28,190 nt of DNA from JAZNBI01 sp045586995. GTDB lineage: Bacteria > Bacillota > Clostridia > Oscillospirales > CAG-272. The stretch spans positions 1 to 28,190 of the forward strand of contig JAZNBI010000133.1 of the NCBI GenBank assembly GCA_045586995.1, read 5' to 3'. Shown one piece after another: positions 6,276 through 13,576 of the stretch. How positions within the stretch are numbered: position 1 is the stretch's first letter; each line of letters begins with the position of its first letter. Under the pieces are notes generated by a model that was not told the DNA's origin, did no database searches, and was given only the letters and a program-made list of their open reading frames with translations. The position numbers and the translations under genes were made by a program.

Positions 6276-7661
6276 ATGATACACCAGTATAAGCTCGGCG
6301 GATATAACATCGTGCTCGACATTTGCTCGGGCGCTATCCACGTCGTTGACGACGTTGCGTACGATATTATAGAACTCTTTCTCTCCGAAACGAAAGAAAG
6401 TATAATAGAAAAAATGAGGGAGAAGTACCTCGAAAAAGACGGTATTACCGAGAGTGATATCGACGAGTGTTACGAGCAGGTTCTTTCCCTTCGGGATTCG
6501 GGAAAGCTCTTCTCTCCCGACACCTTTGCGCCTATGGCAGGTACACTCAAGGAGAAGACCTCCGGAGTTGTGAAGGCACTCTGCTTACATATCGCGCATA
6601 CCTGCAATCTTAACTGCTCCTACTGCTTCGCAAGTCAGGGTAAATACCACGGCGAGAGGGCGGTAATGACCCTTGAGATAGGAAAGAGGGCGCTTGATTT
6701 CCTTATCGAAAACTCCGGCACAAGAAGAAACCTTGAGGTCGACTTCTTCGGCGGTGAGCCCCTTCTTAATTTTGAGGTCGTAAAGGAGCTTGTTGCCTAC
6801 GCGAGAAGCATAGAAAAGAAGCATAACAAGAACTTCCGATTCACACTTACCACCAACGGTATGCTTATCGACGACGACGTTATCGACTTTGCAAACCGCG
6901 AGTGCGCGAACGTGGTTCTCAGTCTTGACGGAAGAAAAGAGATACACGACCGCTTCAGAGTAGACTACTCGGGAGCAGGAAGCTTTGATAAAATCGTTCC
7001 GAAGTTTCAGAAGCTCGTAGAGGCACGAAAGGGCAAAAATTACTATATGCGCGGTACTTTTACGCACGCTAACCCCGATTTCCTTGAGGACATAAAGGTT
7101 ATGCTTGACCTCGGCTTTAACGAGCTATCTATGGAACCTGTGGTCTGTGCCCCCGGCGATCCTGCGGAACTGACCGAGGACGATATGGAGATAGTTAAGG
7201 ACCAGTACGAGAAGCTTACATACCTTATGCTTCAGCGTCACAGAGAGGGTAATCCCTTCACCTTCTACCACTATATGATAGACCTCACGGGCGGTCCTTG
7301 CATTTACAAGAGAATTTCCGGCTGCGGCTCCGGCACTGAATATATGGCGGTTACACCGTGGGGCGATCTTTATCCCTGCCACCAGTTCGTCGGCGAGGAT
7401 AAGTACAAGCTTGGAAACATTTACGACGGCGTTACCAACAAGGCGGCGCAGTGCGAGTTTGCCGAGTGCAACGTCTACGCGCGCCCCGAATGCCGCGACT
7501 GCTGGGCAAGACTTTACTGTTCGGGCGGCTGCGCGGCAAACGCATTCCACTCCACCGGTTCTGTAAAGGGTGTTTACAAGGCGGGCTGTGAGCTGTTTAA
7601 AAAGAGAATGGAATGCGCCATTATGCTTGAAATCGCAAAGCAGCTTGGAGAAGAGGAGTAA
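6276..7661 (+). CDS. scfB: SCIFF radical SAM maturase (SPASM domain)
   Basis: Radical S-adenosylmethionine enzyme that installs thioether crosslinks in the SCIFF peptide. The start at 6276 gives MIHQYKLGGYNIVLDICSGA, the usual N-terminus, with AGAAAGG upstream; an upstream ATG at 6228 lies inside the attenuator hairpin and is unlikely. Of 461 residues, about 1-85 form the peptide-recognition domain. The SAM cluster motif is C110, C114, C117 (HTCNLNCSYCFA), followed by the GGEPLL motif. The C-terminal SPASM domain has many cysteines (ISGCGSG, LYPCHQF, CEFAEC, PECRDCW, LYCSGGC, AGCELF) for two auxiliary 4Fe-4S clusters. Its stop codon overlaps the ATG of the next gene by one base, implying coupled translation. 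GC content here looks somewhat higher than in the flanking genes. Confidence 0.95.
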   Translation: MIHQYKLGGYNIVLDICSGAIHVVDDVAYDIIELFLSETKESIIEKMREKYLEKDGITESDIDECYEQVLSLRDSGKLFSPDTFAPMAGTLKEKTSGVVKALCLHIAHTCNLNCSYCFASQGKYHGERAVMTLEIGKRALDFLIENSGTRRNLEVDFFGGEPLLNFEVVKELVAYARSIEKKHNKNFRFTLTTNGMLIDDDVIDFANRECANVVLSLDGRKEIHDRFRVDYSGAGSFDKIVPKFQKLVEARKGKNYYMRGTFTHANPDFLEDIKVMLDLGFNELSMEPVVCAPGDPAELTEDDMEIVKDQYEKLTYLMLQRHREGNPFTFYHYMIDLTGGPCIYKRISGCGSGTEYMAVTPWGDLYPCHQFVGEDKYKLGNIYDGVTNKAAQCEFAECNVYARPECRDCWARLYCSGGCAANAFHSTGSVKGVYKAGCELFKKRMECAIMLEIAKQLGEEE

Positions 7662-8989
7662 TGAAGACACCTATCGCTGATTTTTTAATGCGCTATGCCG
7701 ATTCAGAGCGCATTAGATTGCATATGCCCGGGCACAAGGGCAAGGGCGAGCTTGAAAGGACGGATATCACCGAAATTTTCGGCGCGGACAGTCTTTTTGA
7801 CGCAGACGGAATAATAGGCGAGTCAGAGAGGCATGCGGGTGAGATTTTCGGGGCTTACAGCTTCTATTCCACAGAGGGCTCGTCACTTTCCATAAGAGCT
7901 ATGCTACACCTCGCCTGCCTTTACGCCGTGGAAAACGGCAAAGCCCCCCTCGTGCTTGCGGGAAGAAACGCGCACAAGAGCTTCGTTTCTGCGGCGGCGC
8001 TTATCGGATTCTCGATTGAGTGGCTTTATTCCGGAGAAGAAAGCTACCTTTCCTGTAACATCACACCCTCGGAGCTTGACGAGAAAATATCGTCGATGAA
8101 AAAAAAGCCGACGGCGGTCTATATCACCTCTCCCGACTATCTCGGCAACGTTTCGGATATTTCCGGACTTTCCGCCATATGTAAAAAGCACGGAATGCTC
8201 CTTCTCGTTGACAACGCGCACGGAGCGTATCTAAAGTTCCTTAACCCCTCGCGCCACCCCATCGATCTCGGAGCAGATATGTGTGCCGATTCAGCGCACA
8301 AAACGCTCCATGCTCTGACCGGCGCGGGCTATCTTCACATCTCAAAAAATGCCCCCCGAACATTTCGCGAGGGAGCAAAATCGGCTATGTCGCTCTTCGC
8401 ATCGACGAGTCCGTCATACCTTATCCTTTCCTCTCTTGACAAGCTGAACGCCATTCTTCAAGGAGGATATCGCGAAGAATTGTCAGCTAAGCTTCACAAA
8501 ATCACTCTATTAAAGCAAAAGCTTTCGGATATAGGTTACTCGGTGCTTGACGGTGAACCCCTTAAAATCACTATTCTGGCAAAGCCATACGGATACACGG
8601 GAGAGGAGCTTTCAATGCTTCTTTATCAGAAAAATATCGTTTCGGAGTTCTCCGACGTGGACTTTCTCGTCCTTATGCCATCTTCCGATACTCGTGACGC
8701 CGAGCTTGACGCACTCCTTTCTGCACTGAGCGCTATTCCGAAAAGAGAGGCGATACATTCCATACCTCCGACTCTTACTCCTACCGCCCGTGCCCTCTCA
8801 CCGAGAGATGCGGTTTTCTCACCGAGCGAGGAAATAGAGGTCGAGAAGGCGCTCGGCAGAGTGCTCGCCGCCGTGACAGCTTCTTGCCCCCCTGCAGTTC
8901 CGATTCTCGTGTCCGGCGAGGTGATAAGCGAAGAAGCAATTCTTGCCTTTAAATATTACGGCACAGAAAAAATCAAAGTAATTAAATAA
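7661..8989 (+). CDS. PLP-dependent Orn/Lys/Arg decarboxylase family protein
   Basis: Fold type I PLP enzyme of the basic amino acid decarboxylase family; it may make a polyamine precursor (agmatine, cadaverine or putrescine), but substrate specificity is not readable. Visible signatures: RLHMPGHKG at 19-27, DADGIIGESE near 48-56, STEGSS at 70-75, LVDNAHGAY at 182-190 with D184 and H187, and the PLP lysine K214 in DSAHKTLHALTG. At 442 residues it resembles the short Bacillus YaaO-type enzymes that lack the wing domain and have a reduced C-terminal domain. The ATG shares one base with the scfB stop (TAATG), with GAGGAG just upstream, so it is translated with the SCIFF maturase. Whether it has any role in SCIFF maturation is unknown; it may simply share the transcript. 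Confidence 0.85.
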   Translation: MKTPIADFLMRYADSERIRLHMPGHKGKGELERTDITEIFGADSLFDADGIIGESERHAGEIFGAYSFYSTEGSSLSIRAMLHLACLYAVENGKAPLVLAGRNAHKSFVSAAALIGFSIEWLYSGEESYLSCNITPSELDEKISSMKKKPTAVYITSPDYLGNVSDISGLSAICKKHGMLLLVDNAHGAYLKFLNPSRHPIDLGADMCADSAHKTLHALTGAGYLHISKNAPRTFREGAKSAMSLFASTSPSYLILSSLDKLNAILQGGYREELSAKLHKITLLKQKLSDIGYSVLDGEPLKITILAKPYGYTGEELSMLLYQKNIVSEFSDVDFLVLMPSSDTRDAELDALLSALSAIPKREAIHSIPPTLTPTARALSPRDAVFSPSEEIEVEKALGRVLAAVTASCPPAVPILVSGEVISEEAILAFKYYGTEKIKVIK

Positions 8990-9010
8990 AAATCAACCGT
9001 AACGGTGCGT

Positions 9011-9155
9011 ACTCTAAAGAATTGAGCGCAATACGTTATCTACAACAAAGGGGACAGAGGATGCTTTACATCCTCTGTCCCCTTTGTTGCAAAACGAAAT
9101 CACGGCATACCTCTGTCGAGATATACCGTATTCTTGTTAAACTGTCCTTTAGAGT
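9011..9155. repeat. Nested inverted-repeat element
   Basis: Three concentric pairs of arms: ACTCTAAAG (9011-9019) with CTTTAGAGT (9147-9155); AATACG (9030-9035) with CGTATT (9127-9132); and a perfect 21-bp stem (9043-9063 with 9069-9089) around a five-base loop, containing AAAGGGGACAGAGG. A further local hairpin, ACGGCATA (9102-9109) with TATACCGT (9122-9129), has one mismatch, and ACCGT-A-ACGGT lies just outside at 8996-9006. It sits between convergent genes, the decarboxylase (plus) and the small membrane protein (minus). No T-run follows the main stem on either strand, so it is not a classical terminator. It resembles a REP- or MITE-like palindromic unit. Confidence 0.6.
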
Positions 9156-9181
9156 GTTGCTCTGATCGCCGACCGATTTTT

Positions 9182-9667
9182 TCATTTTTCTTCAAAGCAG
9201 GCGGCTACAAACGAGTAAAGCTCGAAATATTTATCCTTATCCTTTGGAGCAAAATAATATTTTGTCATATTTGAAAAAATATATGCTTTATCCTCGCCCA
9301 AATAAAACGTATACAAGCCGTCTTTTCCCTCGATTCTAACACGAATATCCCAATTGCCCTCGCTCGATTCTTCACTACCCTTATATGTATATTGTTCAAA
9401 TGCGTTTGATATTTTTTGCAAAAGCGAATCATAATTATCCGTAATGCGGACCTCTCGCGACTCGGGCAATAATTCTGTTTTCACAACGGGGTCGGTTATT
9501 ACAACGCTTGCAATATCCTGAGGATTTTTTATATATTCAATCATTTCATTAAAATCCCGCTTTGACTTAAAAGTATCTCCCAATAACAAAAACAGTATAA
9601 AACCTACTGTCACACCGATTATAATTATTCCCCAAATAACCGTCCCGTGCTTTAGATTGTTTTTCAT
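9182..9667 (-). CDS. Small membrane-anchored protein of unknown function
   Basis: I do not recognise this 161-residue protein. After a short positive N-terminus (MKNNLKHG) there is one hydrophobic segment at about 10-30 (VIWGIIIIGVTVGFILFLLL), then a hydrophilic, mostly acidic domain, so it is probably an N-in single-pass protein or has an uncleaved signal with the C-terminal domain outside. The outer part ends with DIRVRIEGKDGLYTFYLGED and YYFAPKDKDKYFELYSF, suggesting a small beta-rich domain; there are no catalytic motifs. GGAGG lies just before the ATG. The 27-base gap behind murD suggests it is the second gene of a murD operon, but a cell-envelope role is only an inference. Confidence 0.7.
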   Translation of the reverse strand: MKNNLKHGTVIWGIIIIGVTVGFILFLLLGDTFKSKRDFNEMIEYIKNPQDIASVVITDPVVKTELLPESREVRITDNYDSLLQKISNAFEQYTYKGSEESSEGNWDIRVRIEGKDGLYTFYLGEDKAYIFSNMTKYYFAPKDKDKYFELYSFVAACFEEK

Positions 9668-9694
9668 ATATCCTCCATATTTGACTTTGGCAAA

Positions 9695-11110
9695 TTATTT
9701 GAAATCGTTTACTATCTTTTTAAAGATATTTCCGCGCTCCTCAAAATTATAAAAGGCATCAAAGCTTGCGCAAGCAGGCGAAAGCACCACCGTGTCATTT
9801 TCATTTGCAAGTTCCCTTGCGCATACCACCGCGTCATAAAAATTTGCCTTTTCTTTAACAATAAGACCGCACGAGCCGTACTCTGCATTCTCAAAAATCG
9901 CATCCTTGATTTTCCCTGCGGTTGCGCCTGTAATAACGACCGCCTTTGCTTTTTGACAAAGCACCTCGGCAAGTAGGTCAAATGGGATTTTTTTATCATA
10001 TCCGCCGCAAATCACTATCGGCTTGACAGTCATAGCGCGCAACGCCGAAGCGGTTCTTGTCGGGGTGGAGTCTATTGAGCTGTTGTAATATTTAACTCCG
10101 TCAAGCTCGCGAACAAACTCCATTCTGTGCTCGACGCCGCCAAAGCTTTGCGCGAGTTTCTTTACCGTGTCGGGAGAAACCATTCCGAAAAGCGCTCCGA
10201 TTGCCGCCATATAATTTTCAACGTTATATCTGCCGGGTAATTTAATTTCTTCTGTTCTTAAAAACGGCGTTTCGGTTTTTCCGTCGGAATATATAATAAC
10301 TCCGTCGCGCTCAAAGACCGCGCAGCAATTTTTCTTGTTTTTGGGAACGATACTTTCATAGCTTGAACGTAACGATGAAAAATATGTTGTCGGAATATCG
10401 CTTTTATCTGCAATCTCTGCCGTTATATTGTTTTCCGAGTTTGTAATCAGCCGTTGGCAAGAAGCGCAAATATTCTTTTTTGCATCGACATATTCATTCA
10501 TATCAATATGCCAATTCAAGTGATTTGGAGAAACGTTCGTTATAACAGCCAGCTTTGGGGATTTTCTCATTGTTTGAAGCTGAAAGCTCGAAAGCTCAAC
10601 AACCGCAAAATCCTTTTCACACATTTCATTCACTCTCGGAAGCAACGGTTTTCCGATATTTCCGCCGACAAACACCCTACTCTGCTCGTTTTTTTCAAGC
10701 TCAAGCATCTTAAAAATGAGAGTGGTTGTAGTTGTCTTTCCGTCACTGCCCGTAACTCCTATAACGGTTGCGGGTGTCAGCTCAAAAAACACTTCCATTT
10801 CGGATGTCAGCACCGCTCCGCGTTCACACGCGGCTTTGATTTGCGGAAGGTCATTTCGTATTCCGGGCGAACGGAAAATAATATCCTCATCAATACCCTC
10901 CAAATAACCCTCTCCGAGAATAAGCTTAACACCCTTTTCTTTTAATTCGGTTGCAACCTTACCGAGCTGTTCTTCGCTTTTTTTGTCACGAGCCGTTACC
11001 CGTACTCCCAATTCAGCCAAAAGGTTTAAAAGAGGGGTATTGGAAATACCTATTCCTATCACGGTACAGCTCCTTTTGTTGACAAAATCCGATAATGTTC
11101 TGTTTTTCAT
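9695..11110 (-). CDS. murD: UDP-N-acetylmuramoylalanine--D-glutamate ligase
   Basis: Cytoplasmic Mur ligase that adds D-glutamate to UDP-MurNAc-L-Ala in peptidoglycan synthesis. Of 471 residues, the N-terminal Rossmann domain (TVIGIGISNTPLLNLLAELG) binds the UDP part. The central ATP-binding domain has the P-loop GSDGKTTT at 121-128, then VELSSFQLQTM and NVSPNHLNWHIDMNEY, which are MurD-specific motifs. The C-terminal domain has GVEHRMEFVRELDGVKYYNSSIDSTP in pieces and VVLSPACASFDAF. Length and motifs are normal. GGAGGGG precedes the ATG. Outside a dcw cluster here: no mraY, murG, murF or ftsW is adjacent, and only a small membrane protein follows. Confidence 0.95.
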   Translation of the reverse strand: MKNRTLSDFVNKRSCTVIGIGISNTPLLNLLAELGVRVTARDKKSEEQLGKVATELKEKGVKLILGEGYLEGIDEDIIFRSPGIRNDLPQIKAACERGAVLTSEMEVFFELTPATVIGVTGSDGKTTTTTLIFKMLELEKNEQSRVFVGGNIGKPLLPRVNEMCEKDFAVVELSSFQLQTMRKSPKLAVITNVSPNHLNWHIDMNEYVDAKKNICASCQRLITNSENNITAEIADKSDIPTTYFSSLRSSYESIVPKNKKNCCAVFERDGVIIYSDGKTETPFLRTEEIKLPGRYNVENYMAAIGALFGMVSPDTVKKLAQSFGGVEHRMEFVRELDGVKYYNSSIDSTPTRTASALRAMTVKPIVICGGYDKKIPFDLLAEVLCQKAKAVVITGATAGKIKDAIFENAEYGSCGLIVKEKANFYDAVVCARELANENDTVVLSPACASFDAFYNFEERGNIFKKIVNDFK

Positions 11111-11143
11111 AATCTAATCCCCTCCTCAAGCTCTTTACCCTAT

Positions 11144-11172
11144 ATTATATAGCAAAAACGATTGTTATGCAA
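11144..11172 (-). promoter_or_regulatory. Candidate promoter of murD
   Basis: Minus strand TTGCAT (11172-11167), 17 bases, TATAAT (11149-11144), 34 bases before the ATG. Confidence 0.6.
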
Positions 11173-11238
11173 TAGATTAAAAAAAAGACCTATAATAAAA
11201 AAATTTTGTAAATTCCTCTTTTCAAAATGATTTTTTTT

Positions 11239-11247
11239 TGGTATAAT
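11239..11247 (+). promoter_or_regulatory. Extended -10 promoter of the topoisomerase subunit gene
   Basis: TGGTATAAT (11239-11247) is a perfect extended -10; the -35 region (TTTTCA near 11219) is poor and the spacer is a T-run. GAAAGGA follows and the ATG is at 11279. Confidence 0.6.
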
Positions 11248-11278
11248 ATACTGGTATTACAAATGAAAGGATATCAAA

Positions 11279-13285
11279 ATGGCAGCTACAAAGAATAAAC
11301 CGGTAAAAACGCAATATGATAATCAAAGTATAAAGTCATTAAAGGGCGCTGATCGTGTTCGCAAACGTCCGGCGGTTATTTTCGGCTCGGATGGACTCGA
11401 GGGTTGTCAACATTCTTTTTTTGAAATCCTTTCAAACTCGGTCGACGAAGCAAGAGAAGGACACGGCTCAGAGATAAAAGTAACGGTTTTTAACGACCAC
11501 TCCATAGAGGTTGACGACCGAGGACGAGGCGTTCCGCTCGGATATAACGAAGCGGAAGGCAGATGGAACTGGGATCTTATTTACTGTGAGCTGTATGCCG
11601 GCGGTAAGTATGATAACAACTCGGATAATTCGGCGTATGAATATTCCTTGGGACTAAACGGACTCGGCGCGTGCGCAACACAGTACAGCTCGGAGTATAT
11701 GGATGTATATTCCTATGACGGCACAAATGTTTACAGTATAAGCTTTGAACACGGCGAGCCGACTACTTCGCTTTCAACGCGCGAGCTCGGAAAAAGCGAG
11801 CGACGCACAGGAACCGTTATCAAGTGGCGTCCCGATATTCAGGTGTTTACAGACATCAAAATTCCCCACAGCTTCTTTATTGATACGCTAAGACGTCAAT
11901 CGGTCGTTAATGCGGGAATTTGCTTTACTCTGATGCTTCAACAGCCGGACGGCTCCTTTATAGCGCAGGAATTTCTGTATCAAAACGGAATTTCCGACTA
12001 TATTTCCGAGCTTGCCGGAGAAACAAGCATGACGTCGCCTATATTATGGCATTTGGAAACACAAGGACGCGACCGCGAGGACAAGGAAGAATACAAACTC
12101 AAAGCCGACTTTTCTTTCTGTATTTCAAACACCGTAAACGTGCTTGAGTATTATCACAATTCAAGCTTTTTGGAATACGGCGGTGCACCCGACAAAGCGG
12201 TAAAAACCGCATTTGTTTACGCGGTAGACAAATACCTCAAATCAAGCGGCAAATACAATAAAACCGAAGCTAAAATAACTTTTGCCGATATTGCGGATTG
12301 TCTTGTGTTGGTAATAAACAGTTTTTCAACCATAACATCCTATGAAAACCAAACGAAAAAATCGATAACCAACAATTTCATATATGAAGCAATGACCGAT
12401 TTTCTCAAAAAGAATCTTGAAATCTATTTCACGGAAAATCGTGTCGATGCGGAAATGTTTACAAATCAGGTCTTGATAAACAAGAGAAGCCGTGAATCTG
12501 CCGAAACCACTCGGCTTAACATAAAGAAAAAGATCTCCGGAACTCTTGATATAGCCAACCGAGTTGAAAAATTTGTAAATTGCCGCTCCAAAGACCCTGA
12601 ATTGCGAGAGCTTTATATCGTGGAGGGTGATTCTGCGCTTACATCCTGCAAGCTCGGCAGAAATGCCGAATTTCAAGCAATTATACCTGTGCGCGGAAAA
12701 ACGCTTAACTGTCTGAAAAGCACTTATGACAAAATTTTCAAAAGCGAGATTATTACCGATTTGCTCAAGGTTATCGGTTGCGGTGTCGAAATAAACGGCA
12801 AGGTCAAGGGAGATATGGTTCCGTTTGATATCAATTCGTTGAGATGGTCAAAAATCATAATCTGTACCGATGCCGACGAAGACGGATTCCAGATAAGAAC
12901 TCTTTTGCTAACGCTTTTCTACCGTTTACTTCCCACGCTTTTAAAAGAAGAAAAGGTATTTATCGCAGAATCTCCGCTTTTCGAAATAACTGTAAAAAAT
13001 GATATATATTTTGCTTACAACGAGTTTGAAAAAGCAGAGATATTGAAGAATATAGGCAATCAAAAATATACTATTCAGCGTTCAAAGGGACTTGGCGAAA
13101 ACGAGCCGGATATGATGTGGCGGACCACGATGAATCCCGCAAGCAGACGGCTTGTAGCGGTTAAACCGGCAGACGCCAAGGCGACAGAGGAGATATTTGA
13201 TACATTGCTTGGTGATAATCTTCCTGCGCGAAAGCAGTTTATTACCGATCACGGAAATGAGTATATAAAGGAAGCTGACATTTAA
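11279..13285 (+). CDS. Divergent GyrB/ParE-like type IIA topoisomerase B subunit
   Basis: ATPase and TOPRIM subunit of a gyrase or topoisomerase IV type enzyme, working with an A subunit not present here. The 668 residues contain the GHKL ATPase with E49 and N53 in FFEILSNSVDEA (usually E..DNS), VDDRGRGVP at 78-86 and GLNGLGACATQYSSE; a transducer domain; and TOPRIM with E449 in EGDSALTSC, D531 and D533 in TDADEDG. Catalytic acidic residues are kept, but neighbouring positions differ from standard GyrB (DSALTSCKLGRN for DSAGGSAKQGRD, TDADEDGFQIRT for TDADVDGAHIRT, SKGLGENEPDMMW for KGLGEMNPEQLW). This marks a divergent paralogue rather than the main gyrase. No parC-like gene follows; a tRNA does. 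Confidence 0.85.
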   Translation: MAATKNKPVKTQYDNQSIKSLKGADRVRKRPAVIFGSDGLEGCQHSFFEILSNSVDEAREGHGSEIKVTVFNDHSIEVDDRGRGVPLGYNEAEGRWNWDLIYCELYAGGKYDNNSDNSAYEYSLGLNGLGACATQYSSEYMDVYSYDGTNVYSISFEHGEPTTSLSTRELGKSERRTGTVIKWRPDIQVFTDIKIPHSFFIDTLRRQSVVNAGICFTLMLQQPDGSFIAQEFLYQNGISDYISELAGETSMTSPILWHLETQGRDREDKEEYKLKADFSFCISNTVNVLEYYHNSSFLEYGGAPDKAVKTAFVYAVDKYLKSSGKYNKTEAKITFADIADCLVLVINSFSTITSYENQTKKSITNNFIYEAMTDFLKKNLEIYFTENRVDAEMFTNQVLINKRSRESAETTRLNIKKKISGTLDIANRVEKFVNCRSKDPELRELYIVEGDSALTSCKLGRNAEFQAIIPVRGKTLNCLKSTYDKIFKSEIITDLLKVIGCGVEINGKVKGDMVPFDINSLRWSKIIICTDADEDGFQIRTLLLTLFYRLLPTLLKEEKVFIAESPLFEITVKNDIYFAYNEFEKAEILKNIGNQKYTIQRSKGLGENEPDMMWRTTMNPASRRLVAVKPADAKATEEIFDTLLGDNLPARKQFITDHGNEYIKEADI

Positions 13286-13295
13286 AAATCAAATA

Positions 13296-13321
13296 AAGAG
13301 CCGAATAAAAAATCGGCTCTT
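13296..13321 (+). terminator. Hairpin after the topoisomerase gene, lacking a T-run
   Basis: AAGAGCCGA (13296-13304), loop of eight bases, TCGGCTCTT (13313-13321). Only AATAT follows and the tRNA starts five bases later, so it is either a weak terminator or an RNA processing hairpin that separates mRNA and tRNA. Confidence 0.5.
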
Positions 13322-13326
13322 AATAT

Positions 13327-13409
13327 GCGGGTATGGCGGAATTGGCAGACGCGTAAGATTTAGGATCTTATGTTAATTCGTGCAGGTTCGACCCCTGTTA
13401 CCCGCACCA
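13327..13409 (+). tRNA. tRNA-Leu (anticodon TAG)
   Basis: A full cloverleaf can be drawn: acceptor GCGGGTA (13327-13333) with TACCCGC (13399-13405), discriminator A and encoded CCA (13407-13409). The D-arm is GGCGGAATTGGCAGACGC. The anticodon stem TAAGA/TCTTA holds loop TTTAGGA, giving anticodon TAG (reads CUA and other CUN codons). The long variable arm and the T-arm GCAGGTTCGACCCCTGT are typical of a class II tRNA-Leu. Confidence 0.95.
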
Positions 13410-13412
13410 CCG

Positions 13413-13457
13413 GCAGTGCCGGTCCCAAAACTCGGGGACTGACACTGCTGACTTTTT
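13413..13457 (+). terminator. Terminator downstream of tRNA-Leu
   Basis: GCAGTG (13413-13418) pairs with CACTGC (13443-13448) and GTCCC (13422-13426) with GGGAC (13435-13439), followed by five T at 13453-13457. An alternative 15-base palindrome (ACCGGCA-G-TGCCGGT, 13409-13423) overlaps the first arm and the tRNA 3' end. Confidence 0.65.
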
Positions 13458-13507
13458 ATTCAGCGCCCGATGGCGAAGTTTCGTTATGAATATCCGCACC
13501 AGACAAT

Positions 13508-13556
13508 AGAAAACCGAACCCTTTGCCTATCGGCATTGGGTTCGGTTTTCTTTTTT
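13508..13556. terminator. Long terminator hairpin between tRNA-Leu and copA
   Basis: Perfect 14-bp stem: AGAAAACCGAACCC (13508-13521) with GGGTTCGGTTTTCT (13538-13551), with an inner TGCC/GGCA pairing, followed by five more T on the plus strand. On the minus strand the stem itself ends in TTTTCT, so it also serves the copA operon. Confidence 0.85.
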
Positions 13557-13576
13557 CACTTTTCAATACTTAACAA

